This document shows, piece after piece, positions 27,550-36,372 of a stretch of 64,000 nucleotides of DNA (its first letter is position 1; each line of letters starts with the position of its first letter). Origin of the DNA: Opitutales bacterium (GTDB taxonomy: Bacteria; Verrucomicrobiota; Verrucomicrobiia; Opitutales; Seribacteraceae); assembly GCA_028045305.1 (NCBI GenBank), contig JAOFTV010000005.1, positions 62,001 through 126,000 of the forward strand, read 5' to 3'. The translations under genes and the position numbers were made by a program. The notes below the pieces were generated by a model, which searched no databases, was not told the origin of the DNA, and saw only the letters and a list, made by a program, of their open reading frames with translations.

Positions 27550-29565
27550 GTGGGCAAAACCACAGTCCGCGGAACTCTGTCCTTTGGTCGCAATGGACGC
27601 TCGCGAGTTATTTTTGAAGATAGCAGCGATTCGATATCCTTAGCTCGCGGAAACAGCGGTACTGGTCTGCATGGTGACATAGTTGAATTATTCAGACTCC
27701 CACCCAAAAAAAAAGACCGAAAGAAAAAGGGTACAAAACCAAAACCTCCTAGGTACGAAGTTGGAAAAATCGTAAAGCGCAATACCGACGAATTCCTTGG
27801 TCATTTTAGCCAAGAAATTGGCCGTCCAATGGTGCGCTCAGAAAATTCGCGTGTACCTGTCCCTTTTAAAGTTATGGGGGACACAAGAAATGCTCAGGAA
27901 CAGGATAAGGTGCTGGTCAAATTTGTACGATGGGAAGCTCCATCCCGTGTGCCAACCTGCAGGATCATCAAAGTCCTCGGTCCCGGAAACGATGCCCGAA
28001 CCGATCACAAGGGTATTCTTGCCAAATATGGACTCTCCCAATCATTCCCTCCTAAAGTAGAGGAGGAAGCCAAAGCCTTTGGAGAAAAGGTAACAGCAAA
28101 GGATCGAAAGGGAAGAAAGGATATGCGTAATATTTTCACCCTCACGATCGATCCATTGGACGCTCGCGATTTTGACGACGCGATTTCTATGAACATGCTA
28201 GATAAAGGTGAGTTCGAGATAGGGGTACACATTGCCGATGTATCTCATTATGTAAAACGTGGTTCCTCATTGGATAATGAAGCTAGAAAACGAGCGAACT
28301 CCACTTATCTTGTTGGGGAAGTCGTCCCCATGCTCCCACACTCTTTATCTAGCGGAATATGCAGTTTGGTGGAGGGAGAAGAACGCTTGGTAAAATCTGT
28401 TATTTTCCGGTTCTCTGCAAACTTCGAACTCCTGGGAAACCACCTTTTTGAATCTGTTATTCGAAGTGACAAAAGACTCACTTACGAACAAGCACTGCTC
28501 TTCTTGAAAAAAGAAAGTTTGAAAGAAATTCTCGAGGTATCCCCTCCGCCGAGTCGATATTCGGGCAATCCCGGTATCCCGCTAAAAGATGTTAACGAAT
28601 CCATTCTTCAAAAAATTCATCAAACCGTTCAAGCACTTGGCAAAATCGCCGCATCTCTTCGCCATAAAAGAATGGAGAACGGATCTTTGGAACTTTCTTC
28701 TTTCGAGGTAAAAATTCTCGTTGATGATATGGGACAACCTGAAAAGATTTATCAAAATACGGGTGACGAAAGCCATCAATTGATCGAGGAATTCATGCTT
28801 TTGGCCAACCAAACAATAGCCCGCCAAACTCGCAAACGAAGGCTTCCTGTAGTATACCGCACTCACCCCGACCCCGACCCTGACAACTTGCAAGAATTAA
28901 GACACTTCATGTCTCTCTTTGGCATAACCTGTGGAGAATTAACCATTCGCAAAGAAGTGAAAAAAATGCTCGCACAGATCAAGCGATCTCCCATTTCACA
29001 AGTATTAAGAATCAAATTTCTTCGGAGTTTGCAACAGGCCTGCTACCGGGCTAGTCCGGACGGGCATTATGGATTGGCAATGCAAGATTATCTGCATTTC
29101 ACCTCACCCATTCGCAGGTATGCAGATTTAGTCACACATCGTGCGGTTGAATCAATAATCAGAAAGAACTCCAATAAAAACTCCTCAACAGAATCTCTCG
29201 AAGGACTGGCTAAGAAACTTTCGGTAAGTGAAAGAAACAGTATAGATGCGGAACGGGAATCCGTAAAAGACAAATTAATCTTGTATTACAAACGGGACTT
29301 GGAAAGTAGAAAACCCGTTAAACATGAAGCTTTAATTACTGAGATAAATCGGCGTGGATTTTTCGTAGAATTGACGCTGACTCTTGCCCGTGGCTTTGTT
29401 CCCATTCGTACCTTACCCCGGGAACTCGGTTATCGAATGACTTCAAGTGGGACATCTTTGGTAGGAAGAAACCCAAAGAACAAATTAAAAATTGGACAGT
29501 CTTTAATGGTTCAAATTGATAAGATCAATGCCCTGGACAAGCAAATGGACTTTCGTCTGGTCTGA
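27550..29565 (+). CDS. rnr: RNase R family 3'-5' exoribonuclease
   Basis: A 671-residue RNase II/RNB superfamily exoribonuclease that degrades structured RNA. It begins with OB-fold cold-shock-like domains (about 1-160), then the RNB catalytic domain from about 190: TLTIDPLDARDFDDAISM carries the catalytic aspartates, VHIADVSHYVKRGSSLDNEA follows, then the LANQTIAR helix, YRTHPDPDPDNL, and the late HFTSPIRRYADLVTHRAV motif. A C-terminal S1 RNA-binding domain ends the protein. The start is GTG at 27550 in the same frame as the preceding pilin gene, 21 bases after its TAA stop. There is no obvious ribosome binding site. RNase II cannot be fully excluded, but the domain order fits RNase R. Confidence 0.9.
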   Translation: MGKTTVRGTLSFGRNGRSRVIFEDSSDSISLARGNSGTGLHGDIVELFRLPPKKKDRKKKGTKPKPPRYEVGKIVKRNTDEFLGHFSQEIGRPMVRSENSRVPVPFKVMGDTRNAQEQDKVLVKFVRWEAPSRVPTCRIIKVLGPGNDARTDHKGILAKYGLSQSFPPKVEEEAKAFGEKVTAKDRKGRKDMRNIFTLTIDPLDARDFDDAISMNMLDKGEFEIGVHIADVSHYVKRGSSLDNEARKRANSTYLVGEVVPMLPHSLSSGICSLVEGEERLVKSVIFRFSANFELLGNHLFESVIRSDKRLTYEQALLFLKKESLKEILEVSPPPSRYSGNPGIPLKDVNESILQKIHQTVQALGKIAASLRHKRMENGSLELSSFEVKILVDDMGQPEKIYQNTGDESHQLIEEFMLLANQTIARQTRKRRLPVVYRTHPDPDPDNLQELRHFMSLFGITCGELTIRKEVKKMLAQIKRSPISQVLRIKFLRSLQQACYRASPDGHYGLAMQDYLHFTSPIRRYADLVTHRAVESIIRKNSNKNSSTESLEGLAKKLSVSERNSIDAERESVKDKLILYYKRDLESRKPVKHEALITEINRRGFFVELTLTLARGFVPIRTLPRELGYRMTSSGTSLVGRNPKNKLKIGQSLMVQIDKINALDKQMDFRLV

Positions 29566-29613
29566 TCTTTCTTGCTCCTGCATTGATCTTCGCTTATCGG
29601 TGCGTCGATTCTC

Positions 29614-30141
29614 ATGTCTTATCAATTTCATCAACAATTATCCCGTGTTTGGGAAAAAGCAGTATCTCTTTATTGTGCCGGTAATTCGCATGCAGACACT
29701 TTTCCTATTGAAAATGACATGCCTCGGTTAAACAGCTGGGGAATCAAAAAAATCGACATCTTTGATTATGCAGAGGATTGGTGCCTGTATCAAGAACCTG
29801 ACCTTCTCACCTTTGTGCTGGTGCACTATGAGAGATATTCTTATTTCCTTGAAGAACAACATGGCATGTTTTCCCAAGAACAGATCAACCCTGCCGAATT
29901 GCCGCACAAATCAGAGAAGGTTGTTGGGGTTGTATGGTTGCCAAGAATTCTGCCCAAAGCACGGGCGAAATTAAGAGGAGAACTTCCCTCCGAAGTCATG
30001 TACGGATGTGGTGGAGACCGTCATTTTTTTCAAACCAACAATATTCATCCCGCTGAATTCCTTAGAATTACCCGCCGATACATGAATGATGATCAGGCAA
30101 TCATTCAATGGGTATTGAATAGGAAAAATTCACAAACTTAA
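29614..30141 (+). CDS. DUF5069-type protein
   Basis: The 175-residue protein has the motif VVWLPRILPKARAKLRGELP near residue 108, matching the DUF5069 pattern of Verrucomicrobiota and Planctomycetota, and a later HPAEFLRITRRYMND. The N-terminal half has no recognised motif; it is rich in aromatic residues. No signal peptide or membrane segment is seen, so it is probably cytosolic. Function is unknown. It sits 48 bases after RNase R and 30 bases before the DapF homologue on the same strand. The family match rests on one motif. Confidence 0.6.
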   Translation: MSYQFHQQLSRVWEKAVSLYCAGNSHADTFPIENDMPRLNSWGIKKIDIFDYAEDWCLYQEPDLLTFVLVHYERYSYFLEEQHGMFSQEQINPAELPHKSEKVVGVVWLPRILPKARAKLRGELPSEVMYGCGGDRHFFQTNNIHPAEFLRITRRYMNDDQAIIQWVLNRKNSQT

Positions 30142-30171
30142 TAATAATTCTGGCTCCAAACTTATCATCTT

Positions 30172-31014
30172 ATGATTTTTGAAAAATACCACGCTCTTGG
30201 AAACGACTACCTCGTCTATGATCCTCGCACCACAAACCATGAATTTTCTATCGAAGAAACCGTTCGTATTTGCCATAGGAACTTTGGATTGGGATCGGAC
30301 GGTATTCTTGTTGGTCCCCTTCCCTCAAACAAAGCAGAGTTTGGACTACGCATTCTCAACCCCGATGGTAGCGAAGCGGAAAAAAGTGGCAATGGCTTAC
30401 GTATATTTGCCAGGTATTTGCGGGATTCCAAATTAGTAAGCGATCAACCTTTTAGCGTGGACACCCTTGGAGGAGTTGTGACATGCGAGGTTTCAAATGA
30501 CAAATCTGTTATTTCAGTAGAAATGGGAACAGTAAGTTTTCACAGTGAGGTAATCCCAATTTCTGTGGATGGAAATCCTCGGGAAATATTAAATGAAGAA
30601 ATCAAACTTTCTGATACATCATTTACTTACTTTGGGGCGACAATTGGCAATCCTCATTGCGTTGTCCCCCTAGAAAAAGTGTCAGAATCAATCGCCCGCA
30701 AATACGGGACAGAACTAGAAAATCATAAAAACTTTCCAAACCGTACAAATGTTCAATTTCTTCAGGTCATTAACCGTAACCGCATAAAAATAGAAATTTG
30801 GGAGCGAGGAGCAGGATACACTCTTGCTTCCGGTAGCAGCAGTTCGGCAGCAGGTGCGGTAGCTCGAAAAATGGGGGCTTGTGATGAAGAGATTACTGTT
30901 GAAATGCCTGGAGGAGAGATTTTCCTGCACATCGATCAGAAATATAATGTGCTCATGAAAGGGTCAGCCACCCGAGTTGGTCAAATGATCCTTGCCCCTG
31001 AATGCTTGTCTTGA
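30172..31014 (+). CDS. DapF-family epimerase homologue with both catalytic Cys replaced by Ser
   Basis: The 280-residue protein has the diaminopimelate epimerase fold and length, with FEKYHALGNDYLVYD, NPDGSEAEKSGNGLRIFARYL and ERGAGYTLASGSSSSAAGAV. In DapF the two catalytic residues are cysteines, in the CGNG and ACGTG motifs. Here they are Ser72 (AGT) and Ser220 (TCC). With Ser at both positions the usual two-base thiol racemisation would be lost or much weaker. It may catalyse another proton transfer, act on another substrate or be a non-catalytic homologue. I have not given the symbol dapF for that reason. It follows the DUF5069 gene and precedes the ribosomal genes. Confidence 0.85.
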   Translation: MIFEKYHALGNDYLVYDPRTTNHEFSIEETVRICHRNFGLGSDGILVGPLPSNKAEFGLRILNPDGSEAEKSGNGLRIFARYLRDSKLVSDQPFSVDTLGGVVTCEVSNDKSVISVEMGTVSFHSEVIPISVDGNPREILNEEIKLSDTSFTYFGATIGNPHCVVPLEKVSESIARKYGTELENHKNFPNRTNVQFLQVINRNRIKIEIWERGAGYTLASGSSSSAAGAVARKMGACDEEITVEMPGGEIFLHIDQKYNVLMKGSATRVGQMILAPECLS

Positions 31015-31066
31015 TCACATTGGACTTACTTGCTGTCGATTTTGGTTGCCGAAATTCAAACTGGCT

Positions 31067-31135
31067 ATGGATGAGGAAACCAAGATCGAACTTGCCAAGA
31101 AGCTAAGAAATTGGTTTTTTAGAGGATTTCCTTAA
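31067..31135 (+). CDS. Possible 22-residue leader peptide upstream of rplU
   Basis: A short ORF ([22 protein letters not shown]) ends 4 bases before the rplU ATG. It has an ATG and an even charge pattern but no strong ribosome binding site. It could be a translated leader coupled to rplU, or chance. It lies in a 125-base gap in which I see no other feature. Confidence 0.25.
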   Translation: MDEETKIELAKKLRNWFFRGFP

Positions 31136-31139
31136 AACC

Positions 31140-31457
31140 ATGAAAGCCACTATCCGCACCCAAGGCAGTCAGTTCGTCGTTGAAAAAGGCGACAAGCTAT
31201 TTGTTAACCGCTATCCCGAAACCAAAGAAGGTGATCAAGTCAAGATCGATGATGTCCTCATGTTAGTTGAGGACGGCAAGTCAACATTTGGATCACCTAC
31301 AGTTGAAGGGGCATCCGTAACTGCCAAAATTCTTGAAAACAAAAAGGACAAGAAAGTAATGGTTTTCAAAAAGAAACGCCGTCAAGGCTACAAGCGTAGA
31401 CGTGGTCATCGCCAGCTCTTATCCGTCATCGAGATCGAATCAATCGATCATAAATAA
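31140..31457 (+). CDS. rplU: 50S ribosomal protein L21
   Basis: A 105-residue protein with the L21 layout: [21 protein letters not shown] at the N-terminus, [32 protein letters not shown] in the middle, and the RNA-binding [21 protein letters not shown] near the end. L21 binds 23S rRNA in the large subunit. It directly precedes rpmA, the normal order in bacteria. Start ATG 31140. Confidence 0.97.
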   Translation: MKATIRTQGSQFVVEKGDKLFVNRYPETKEGDQVKIDDVLMLVEDGKSTFGSPTVEGASVTAKILENKKDKKVMVFKKKRRQGYKRRRGHRQLLSVIEIESIDHK

Positions 31458-31483
31458 TTTCAGACTAAACACACACTTTTGTC

Positions 31484-31729
31484 ATGGCACATAAAAAAGG
31501 ACAGGGAACTTCAAGAAACGGACGCGACAGCAACAGCAAACGATTGGGAGTCAAAAAATTCGGTGGCGAATCTGTACTCGCGGGAAACATTATTCTGCGC
31601 CAACGTGGAACTAAATACCATCCGGGAAAAAATGTTGGACTGGGAAAAGACTTTACCCTCTTTGCACTCACTCCCGGAAAGGTAGAATTTGACAAACCCC
31701 ACAGATTGGTAAACGTCGTCTCTAACTGA
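31484..31729 (+). CDS. rpmA: 50S ribosomal protein L27
   Basis: An 81-residue protein starting [20 protein letters not shown], the hallmark L27 N-terminus that reaches the peptidyl transferase centre, then [28 protein letters not shown]. The start begins directly with AHKKG and no longer propeptide is present. It lies 26 bases after rplU. In many bacteria obgE follows, but here the next gene codes for a YceH-like protein. Confidence 0.97.
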   Translation: MAHKKGQGTSRNGRDSNSKRLGVKKFGGESVLAGNIILRQRGTKYHPGKNVGLGKDFTLFALTPGKVEFDKPHRLVNVVSN

Positions 31730-31781
31730 ATCGGTACTTTTTCCCTTTCCTTTTGGGTTGTTTGGTTAGCAACAAATTAAG

Positions 31782-32525
31782 ATGCTTGAACCAAACTCAG
31801 ATAGTTCACAGGATGAAAATTCTGAGTATGCAGACTCCGCTAAGGATGATCTTGTACAGTTAAATTTTGAGGAAACGAGGGTACTTGCTTCTTTGATAGA
31901 AAAGGAGTTAACCACTCCAGAGTACTACCCAATGAGTCTCAATGGCTTAGTCAATGCTTGCAACCAAAAGAACAACCGACTTCCAAAGACGAGCTTAGAC
32001 GACGATCAAATTAATCGTGCAATTGAAGACTTAAGAATAAAAAGACTTGTGCATCGTGTCGATTTAGTGGGTTCACGAGTTCCCAAATTTCAACACAATG
32101 CCGAAAAGGAACTCGATTTAATCAAAGCAGAAAGAGCCCTTATTGCCGAACTCCTAAACCGTGGACCTCAAACTGGTGGAGAACTGAATAATCGGGCAGA
32201 CCGGATGTTCGAATTCGATGGTTTACAGGATGTCGAAGACACCCTGACAGATATGATGGAACGTACACCGAGTTTGGTCGGCTTGATGGAAGCTAGACCC
32301 GGCCAAAAAGAATCACGCTGGTTTCACAAGTTTGCCCCTCCTCCTCAACTCGAAGAATTGAATGATGGCAGTGCAGTTTACGTCCCAGCACCTGATCAAA
32401 GGCTTGACCAATTGGACAATGTACTTTCAGAATTTAATGATTTAAAAGAAGAGGTCGAAGCTTTGCGCTACCAAGTTAGAGAATTAACCGACGATTTTCG
32501 GAATTTTCGCAAGCAATTTGAATAA
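31782..32525 (+). CDS. YceH family (DUF480) protein
   Basis: The 247-residue protein matches the YceH/DUF480 family: NFEETRVLASLIEKELTTPEYYPMSLNGLVNACNQKNNR near residue 30, then the second winged-helix part with LLNRGPQTGGELNNRADRMFEF near residue 130. Two wHTH-like domains are expected from the family. The acidic N-terminal 25 residues look disordered. The C-terminus ends in a coiled-coil stretch (LRYQVRELTDDFRNF). Function is unknown in bacteria in general. It follows rpmA by 52 bases on the same strand and ends 29 bases before the convergent fcl gene. Confidence 0.85.
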   Translation: MLEPNSDSSQDENSEYADSAKDDLVQLNFEETRVLASLIEKELTTPEYYPMSLNGLVNACNQKNNRLPKTSLDDDQINRAIEDLRIKRLVHRVDLVGSRVPKFQHNAEKELDLIKAERALIAELLNRGPQTGGELNNRADRMFEFDGLQDVEDTLTDMMERTPSLVGLMEARPGQKESRWFHKFAPPPQLEELNDGSAVYVPAPDQRLDQLDNVLSEFNDLKEEVEALRYQVRELTDDFRNFRKQFE

Positions 32526-32554
32526 GACCTTCTGAAAGAGGGAAGCCTTGTGGA

Positions 32555-33496
32555 TTAGAGACGGGTTGTACCAGACTGCAATCCTGTCAAAAAGTCATCA
32601 TACGCTGACTTCACACCTTCCTCAAAAGCTATATTTGCCTTCCATCCCAATGAGTTAATCAAGGAAACATCAAGCCTTTTTACGAGCATGCCATCAAGTT
32701 TATCAAGGTCGTGAGTGATTGCACCTTCAAATCCTATTGTTTTCTTAACTAAATGAGCAATTTCTAAAATCGAATGATCTGTGCCCGTACCAAGGTTTAC
32801 CCAGTCAGGAGGTTGCTCCATTCCCAGAAGAAACAGCACTCCACTCGCAAGATCATCCACATGCATTAACTCGCGCCGAGGTTTGCCCGTCCCCCAGATC
32901 ATAACTTCATCTGCTCCGTTTTCCTTAGCCTCATGAAAACGCCGGATTAGCGCAGGTAAAACATGGGAGTTTTCCCCATGATAGTTATCTCCAGGACCAT
33001 ATAGGTTCGTGGGCATAGCACTGTGATAAAGTACCCCGTATTGGTTTCGATAATGCCGGCACATTTCCAAGCCCGCAATTTTAGCAAGGGCGTAAGCCTC
33101 ATTAGTTTTCTCCAAAGGACCAGTTAGAAGATACTCTTCCTTGATCGGCTGTTCACAAGCACGCGGGTATATGCAGGAACTTCCCAAATTCAAAACGCGT
33201 CCGACTTCATTCTCCCAAGCTGCATGGATCAAATTTGTATTGATTAATAGATTTTGATGAATGAATTCAGCAGGATAGGTATTATTGGCATGAATACCCC
33301 CAACCTTTGCCGCAGCATTAATTACAATATCAGGCTGTTCCAACCTTATAAATTCAGAAACCGCAGATTGGCTTAGTAAATCAAGCTCATTGCGCGAAAC
33401 CAATAACAATTCATAATTGGCCGCTTGTTCCTTAAATGCACGTACCAAGGCAGAACCAACCATGCCGCGGTGCCCGCTGACAAAAATTTTTAACAT
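32555..33496 (-). CDS. fcl: GDP-L-fucose synthase
   Basis: Converts GDP-4-keto-6-deoxy-D-mannose to GDP-L-fucose by epimerisation and NADPH reduction. The 313-residue SDR-type protein has [18 protein letters not shown] as nucleotide-binding loop, [21 protein letters not shown], the catalytic LGSSCIYP serine and cysteine, and [23 protein letters not shown] with the YxxxK pair. All are diagnostic of Fcl/WcaG. Its ATG overlaps the gmd stop by one base (TAATG). With gmd it gives a complete GDP-mannose to GDP-fucose branch, used for surface polysaccharide. Confidence 0.95.
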   Translation of the reverse strand: MLKIFVSGHRGMVGSALVRAFKEQAANYELLLVSRNELDLLSQSAVSEFIRLEQPDIVINAAAKVGGIHANNTYPAEFIHQNLLINTNLIHAAWENEVGRVLNLGSSCIYPRACEQPIKEEYLLTGPLEKTNEAYALAKIAGLEMCRHYRNQYGVLYHSAMPTNLYGPGDNYHGENSHVLPALIRRFHEAKENGADEVMIWGTGKPRRELMHVDDLASGVLFLLGMEQPPDWVNLGTGTDHSILEIAHLVKKTIGFEGAITHDLDKLDGMLVKRLDVSLINSLGWKANIAFEEGVKSAYDDFLTGLQSGTTRL

Positions 33497-34512
33497 TAAG
33501 CGAGGTTTGCTTGAGCCAAAGCCTGTTCCTGCTTGGCAATTTTCATGTCTTCTTCAACCATTAAAGACACAAGGTCCTTGAATGTAGTCTTGGGCTCCCA
33601 GCCCAATTGCTCCTTCGCTTTTTGTGGATTACCAATCAATAAGTCGACTTCTGCCGGACGCTCGTATTTTTGATCGAATCCAACATATTCATTCCAGTCC
33701 ATATCCAAGCATGCAAATGTTTCTTCAAGAAATTCCCGGACTGTATGAGTCTCATTGGTTGCAATAACGAAATCATCTGGTTTGTCCTGCTGAAGCATAA
33801 GCCACATGGCTTCCACATATTCCTTGGCATATCCCCAATCTCTTTTTGAATCTAAATTTCCAAGAATTAATTTCTTTTGCAGTCCCAGTTTTATACGGGT
33901 AGCAGCCCGGGTAATTTTTCGGGTGACAAAGGTTTCGCCACGGCGTGGAGATTCGTGATTAAACAAAATGCCACTACTGGCATGCATGCCGTAAGATTCC
34001 CGATAATTAACTGTTAACCAATGGGCATATACCTTTGCACAGGCATAAGGTGAACGCGGCCAAAAAGGAGTAGTTTCAACCTGAGGTACTTCCTGTACCT
34101 TACCATACATCTCTGAGGAAGATGCTTGATAATACCTGACCTTTTTCACAAGACCAGCCTCCCGAATCGCTTCCAAAATACGAACAGCAGCCAACCCCGT
34201 AACATCACCAGTATACTCTGGAATATCAAATGACACCCGTACATGGCTCTGCGCACCTAGGTTATAAATCTCGTCAGGTTGTAATTCGTAAAGCAATTTA
34301 ACCAATTGTACGGCATCAGCCAAATCACCGTAATGAAGATAAAGGTTCGTGTTATCGACTAACGGGTCCTTATAGAGATGATCCAATCGATCGGTATTAA
34401 AAGTGGATGCACGACGGACAATCCCATGTACTTCATATCCTTTATCGAGAAGAAGTTCGGCAAGATAAGATCCATCCTGACCAGTAATTCCAGTTACGAG
34501 AGCTTTTTTCAT
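33496..34512 (-). CDS. gmd: GDP-mannose 4,6-dehydratase
   Basis: First enzyme of the GDP-fucose branch: makes GDP-4-keto-6-deoxy-D-mannose with bound NADP. The 338-residue protein has [72 protein letters not shown] with the active-site residues, and [12 protein letters not shown] with the YxxxK motif. The C-terminal [20 protein letters not shown] is also typical. Its 124-base upstream region, shared with the divergent tRNA-Val, holds its promoter. Length is slightly shorter than the E. coli enzyme. Confidence 0.95.
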   Translation of the reverse strand: MKKALVTGITGQDGSYLAELLLDKGYEVHGIVRRASTFNTDRLDHLYKDPLVDNTNLYLHYGDLADAVQLVKLLYELQPDEIYNLGAQSHVRVSFDIPEYTGDVTGLAAVRILEAIREAGLVKKVRYYQASSSEMYGKVQEVPQVETTPFWPRSPYACAKVYAHWLTVNYRESYGMHASSGILFNHESPRRGETFVTRKITRAATRIKLGLQKKLILGNLDSKRDWGYAKEYVEAMWLMLQQDKPDDFVIATNETHTVREFLEETFACLDMDWNEYVGFDQKYERPAEVDLLIGNPQKAKEQLGWEPKTTFKDLVSLMVEEDMKIAKQEQALAQANLA

Positions 34513-34594
34513 AAGCTTTACTTAAATCTTATTCTTAAATCATCGTAAAGAGCGTATACTCTAAAAATTGAACGAGGTTTATCTTTCAACTACA

Positions 34595-34622
34595 TTGACT
34601 TAAACATCTTCTCTTCTATCAT
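34595..34622 (+). promoter_or_regulatory. Promoter of tRNA-Val
   Basis: A -35 box TTGACT (34595-34600) and a -10 box TATCAT (34617-34622) are separated by 16 bases, both 5 of 6 to consensus. The tRNA starts 15 bases after the -10 box, so this is a good sigma-70-type promoter for it. Confidence 0.65.
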
Positions 34623-34636
34623 AGGTATTTTAATTT

Positions 34637-34713
34637 GGGGGATTAGCTCAGTTGGTTAGAGCGCATGCATGACACGCATGAGGTCGCTGGTTCGAATCCA
34701 GTATCTCCCACCA
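34637..34713 (+). tRNA. tRNA-Val (anticodon GAC)
   Basis: A 77-base cloverleaf can be folded by eye: acceptor GGGGGAT / ATCTCCC, D-stem GCTC / GAGC, anticodon stem CATGC / GCATG around loop ATGACAC, T-stem GCTGG / CCAGT around TTCGAAT, discriminator A and an encoded CCA end. The loop gives anticodon GAC, which reads GUC and GUU valine codons. Confidence 0.95.
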
Positions 34714-34743
34714 CTTTTTAAGCTTATTTTTCAAAAAAAAAGA

Positions 34744-34929
34744 ATGTCCCAAAGCCGTAGCAAAATTGAATGGATTATAATTATTGGTTTAACCATTCTA
34801 TTCGGGGTAATTTGGTTGTTTGCACATTGGAATCTTTCCCGCAAACCTCCTTATCACAAAGGCCCGGGAAGCCCAGGTTATGTTGACCCCGCACCCCCGC
34901 CCTCCTCAAAAAGTTACCTTAGTGACTAA
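34744..34929 (+). CDS. Small single-pass membrane protein
   Basis: A 61-residue ORF starting MSQSRSKIEW with one clear membrane helix (IIIIGLTILFGVIWLFAHW) and a Pro-rich, positively charged tail with GPGSPGYVDPAPPPSS. No family recognised. The frame is open upstream into the tRNA, so the start ATG 34744 is the first reasonable one after it. Its stop overlaps the GTG of the following dehydrogenase reading frame by 8 bases, which suggests coupled translation. The broken downstream gene makes the purpose unclear. Confidence 0.55.
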   Translation: MSQSRSKIEWIIIIGLTILFGVIWLFAHWNLSRKPPYHKGPGSPGYVDPAPPPSSKSYLSD

Positions 34930-35599
34930 ACTCGTTTGTATAAGCGGATGTTCGCGTGGCTTAGGCAGGGCCATGGCAATTGAATTTTCTAAAAGAGGTT
35001 GGAGAGTAGCTGGTGGTGCCCGTAATGCCATTGCACTCGACGAACTAAAGGCCGAGCTAACCACCGAACATTTCTTTTATCCTTTTGACACCACTTAACC
35101 AGTAGAAGTCGAGACTTTTGCAAATTTAACTGAGCAAGCATTGGGCGTTCCCGACCTTTTGGTAAATAATGCCGGATTGATCAATAAAAACGCGCCCCTT
35201 ACTCAAGTTCAACCCGATGAATTTGCCTCAGTCTTAGCAGTAAACCTAGGAGGCATTCACAATATGATTCGGGCTTTTGTCCCAATGATGGAAAAAGCGG
35301 GTCGCGGAATCATTGCAAATTTCAGTTCCTATTGGGTACAATCCACCGCCCCCGAAGTTGGCCCATACTGTGCCACAAAATGGGGAGTTGAGGGATTAAC
35401 CCGTTCACTTGCTCAGGAACTTCCCAGTGACTTAGGCACCGTTGCTTTTAATCCTGGAGTTATCAACACTGACATGTTGCGTTCAACCTTTGGAGACCAA
35501 GCATTAGCATATCCATGTCCAAAAGATTGGGCAAAGGGTGCTGTTACCCGCTTAGAAAAACTGTCTCCTTCAGACAATGGAAATTCTTCCAACCCATAA
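34922..35599 (+). pseudogene. Short-chain dehydrogenase interrupted by one in-frame TAA
   Basis: The reading frame from GTG 34922 to the stop at 35597-35599 codes for a complete short-chain dehydrogenase apart from one TAA at 35096-35098, after codon 58. The halves stay in the same frame, so a single substitution is enough to explain it (for example CAA to TAA). Before it: LVCISGCSRGLGRAMAIEF, the TGxxxGxG-type NAD(P) loop. After it: LLVNNAG, SSYWVQS and the catalytic YCATKWG (YxxxK). All active-site residues are kept, so the lesion looks recent, or is a sequence error, or is read through. Typical SDR length (about 225). The 35141-35599 piece has its own ATG but lacks the cofactor loop. Confidence 0.85.
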
Positions 35600-35656
35600 A
35601 TTAATTATTTATTTTTTTTGCTTTCCCAAAATCGAAAGAAGAGAGATAGTTTTTAT

Positions 35657-35956
35657 ATGCTCATACACTCCGTGATTTTTTGGCTCAAAAAGAACCTTAC
35701 AGAGGAAGATATCATCTTGTTTGAACAAAACGTTCGTTTACTAGAGAAGATTTCCGCCGTTGAGCAACTATTTGTCGGTCGCCCTTCAGCGACCGCCAAG
35801 CGCCCCGTTATTGACGACTCTTACGATTTCTGCCTCACGGTTGTACTAAAAAATTTAGCGGCCCACGATGCGTATCAACAAGACCCCTTACACTTGGATT
35901 TTATAAACAGGTGTTCCCACATGTGGGAACGAGTTAAGATTTACGACGCTGATTAG
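35657..35956 (+). CDS. Dabb domain (stress-responsive A/B barrel) protein
   Basis: A 99-residue protein starting MLIHSVIFWLKKNLTEED, the usual start of the Dabb family, with FVGRPSATAKRPVIDDSYDFCLTVVLKNLAAHDAYQQDPLHLDFI, the histidine-containing second half. Dabb proteins are small ferredoxin-like dimers of mostly unknown role. I chose ATG 35657 because the family begins with MxxHxVxFW; the frame is open back to 35618. It lies 57 bases after the broken dehydrogenase on the same strand and may belong to its transcript. Confidence 0.8.
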   Translation: MLIHSVIFWLKKNLTEEDIILFEQNVRLLEKISAVEQLFVGRPSATAKRPVIDDSYDFCLTVVLKNLAAHDAYQQDPLHLDFINRCSHMWERVKIYDAD

Positions 35957-36003
35957 TCTGCCAATATCCGCCTGGATAAAATTAACTCTCTAATATTGGT
36001 TAA

Positions 36004-36273
36004 CTAAAGGACGATAGCAAGTTTGCTTGCTTCTTGCGGACTTTCCCTAAGGGCGGTTTTAAACTCCTCGATATCAAAGTCGGCAACTATAAAATCTCCA
36101 TTTTTAAGGGTGGGTGTCTTGGTCTGACCACTTATGGCTTCAAGTTCTGACATGCGCGAAGGATCTGTCCGAACATCAACCAATTCGACTTCCAATCCAA
36201 CTTTTGAAAAGTATTCAAGTGCATCGGCACACCAAGGGCAGCCTTGTTTAACATATAATATTGGTTTACTCAT
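36004..36273 (-). CDS. Glutaredoxin-like protein
   Basis: An 89-residue thioredoxin-fold protein with active site GCPWCADAL near residue 11, TPTL cis-proline segment near 53 and a short final helix. Glutaredoxins reduce disulfides or mixed glutathione disulfides in the cytosol. The CPWC motif and small size fit the glutaredoxin/NrdH group. The lone position, divergent from the UvrA-family gene and convergent with the Dabb gene, says little about the partner. Confidence 0.82.
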   Translation of the reverse strand: MSKPILYVKQGCPWCADALEYFSKVGLEVELVDVRTDPSRMSELEAISGQTKTPTLKNGDFIVADFDIEEFKTALRESPQEASKLAIVL

Positions 36274-36372
36274 CCAGATTTACTTAAGCAGAAGACTGCT
36301 TTTCGCAATCAACTTCTTTGAATCCGGCTTGTCCCTTGCGTATTCCGCCAGCATTATGGTGTTAACGACTTA

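Noticed and set aside
34669-34743. 5' extension of the small membrane protein ORF into the tRNA
   Set aside because: The extension overlaps the tRNA-Val gene, so a start at 34744 is preferred.
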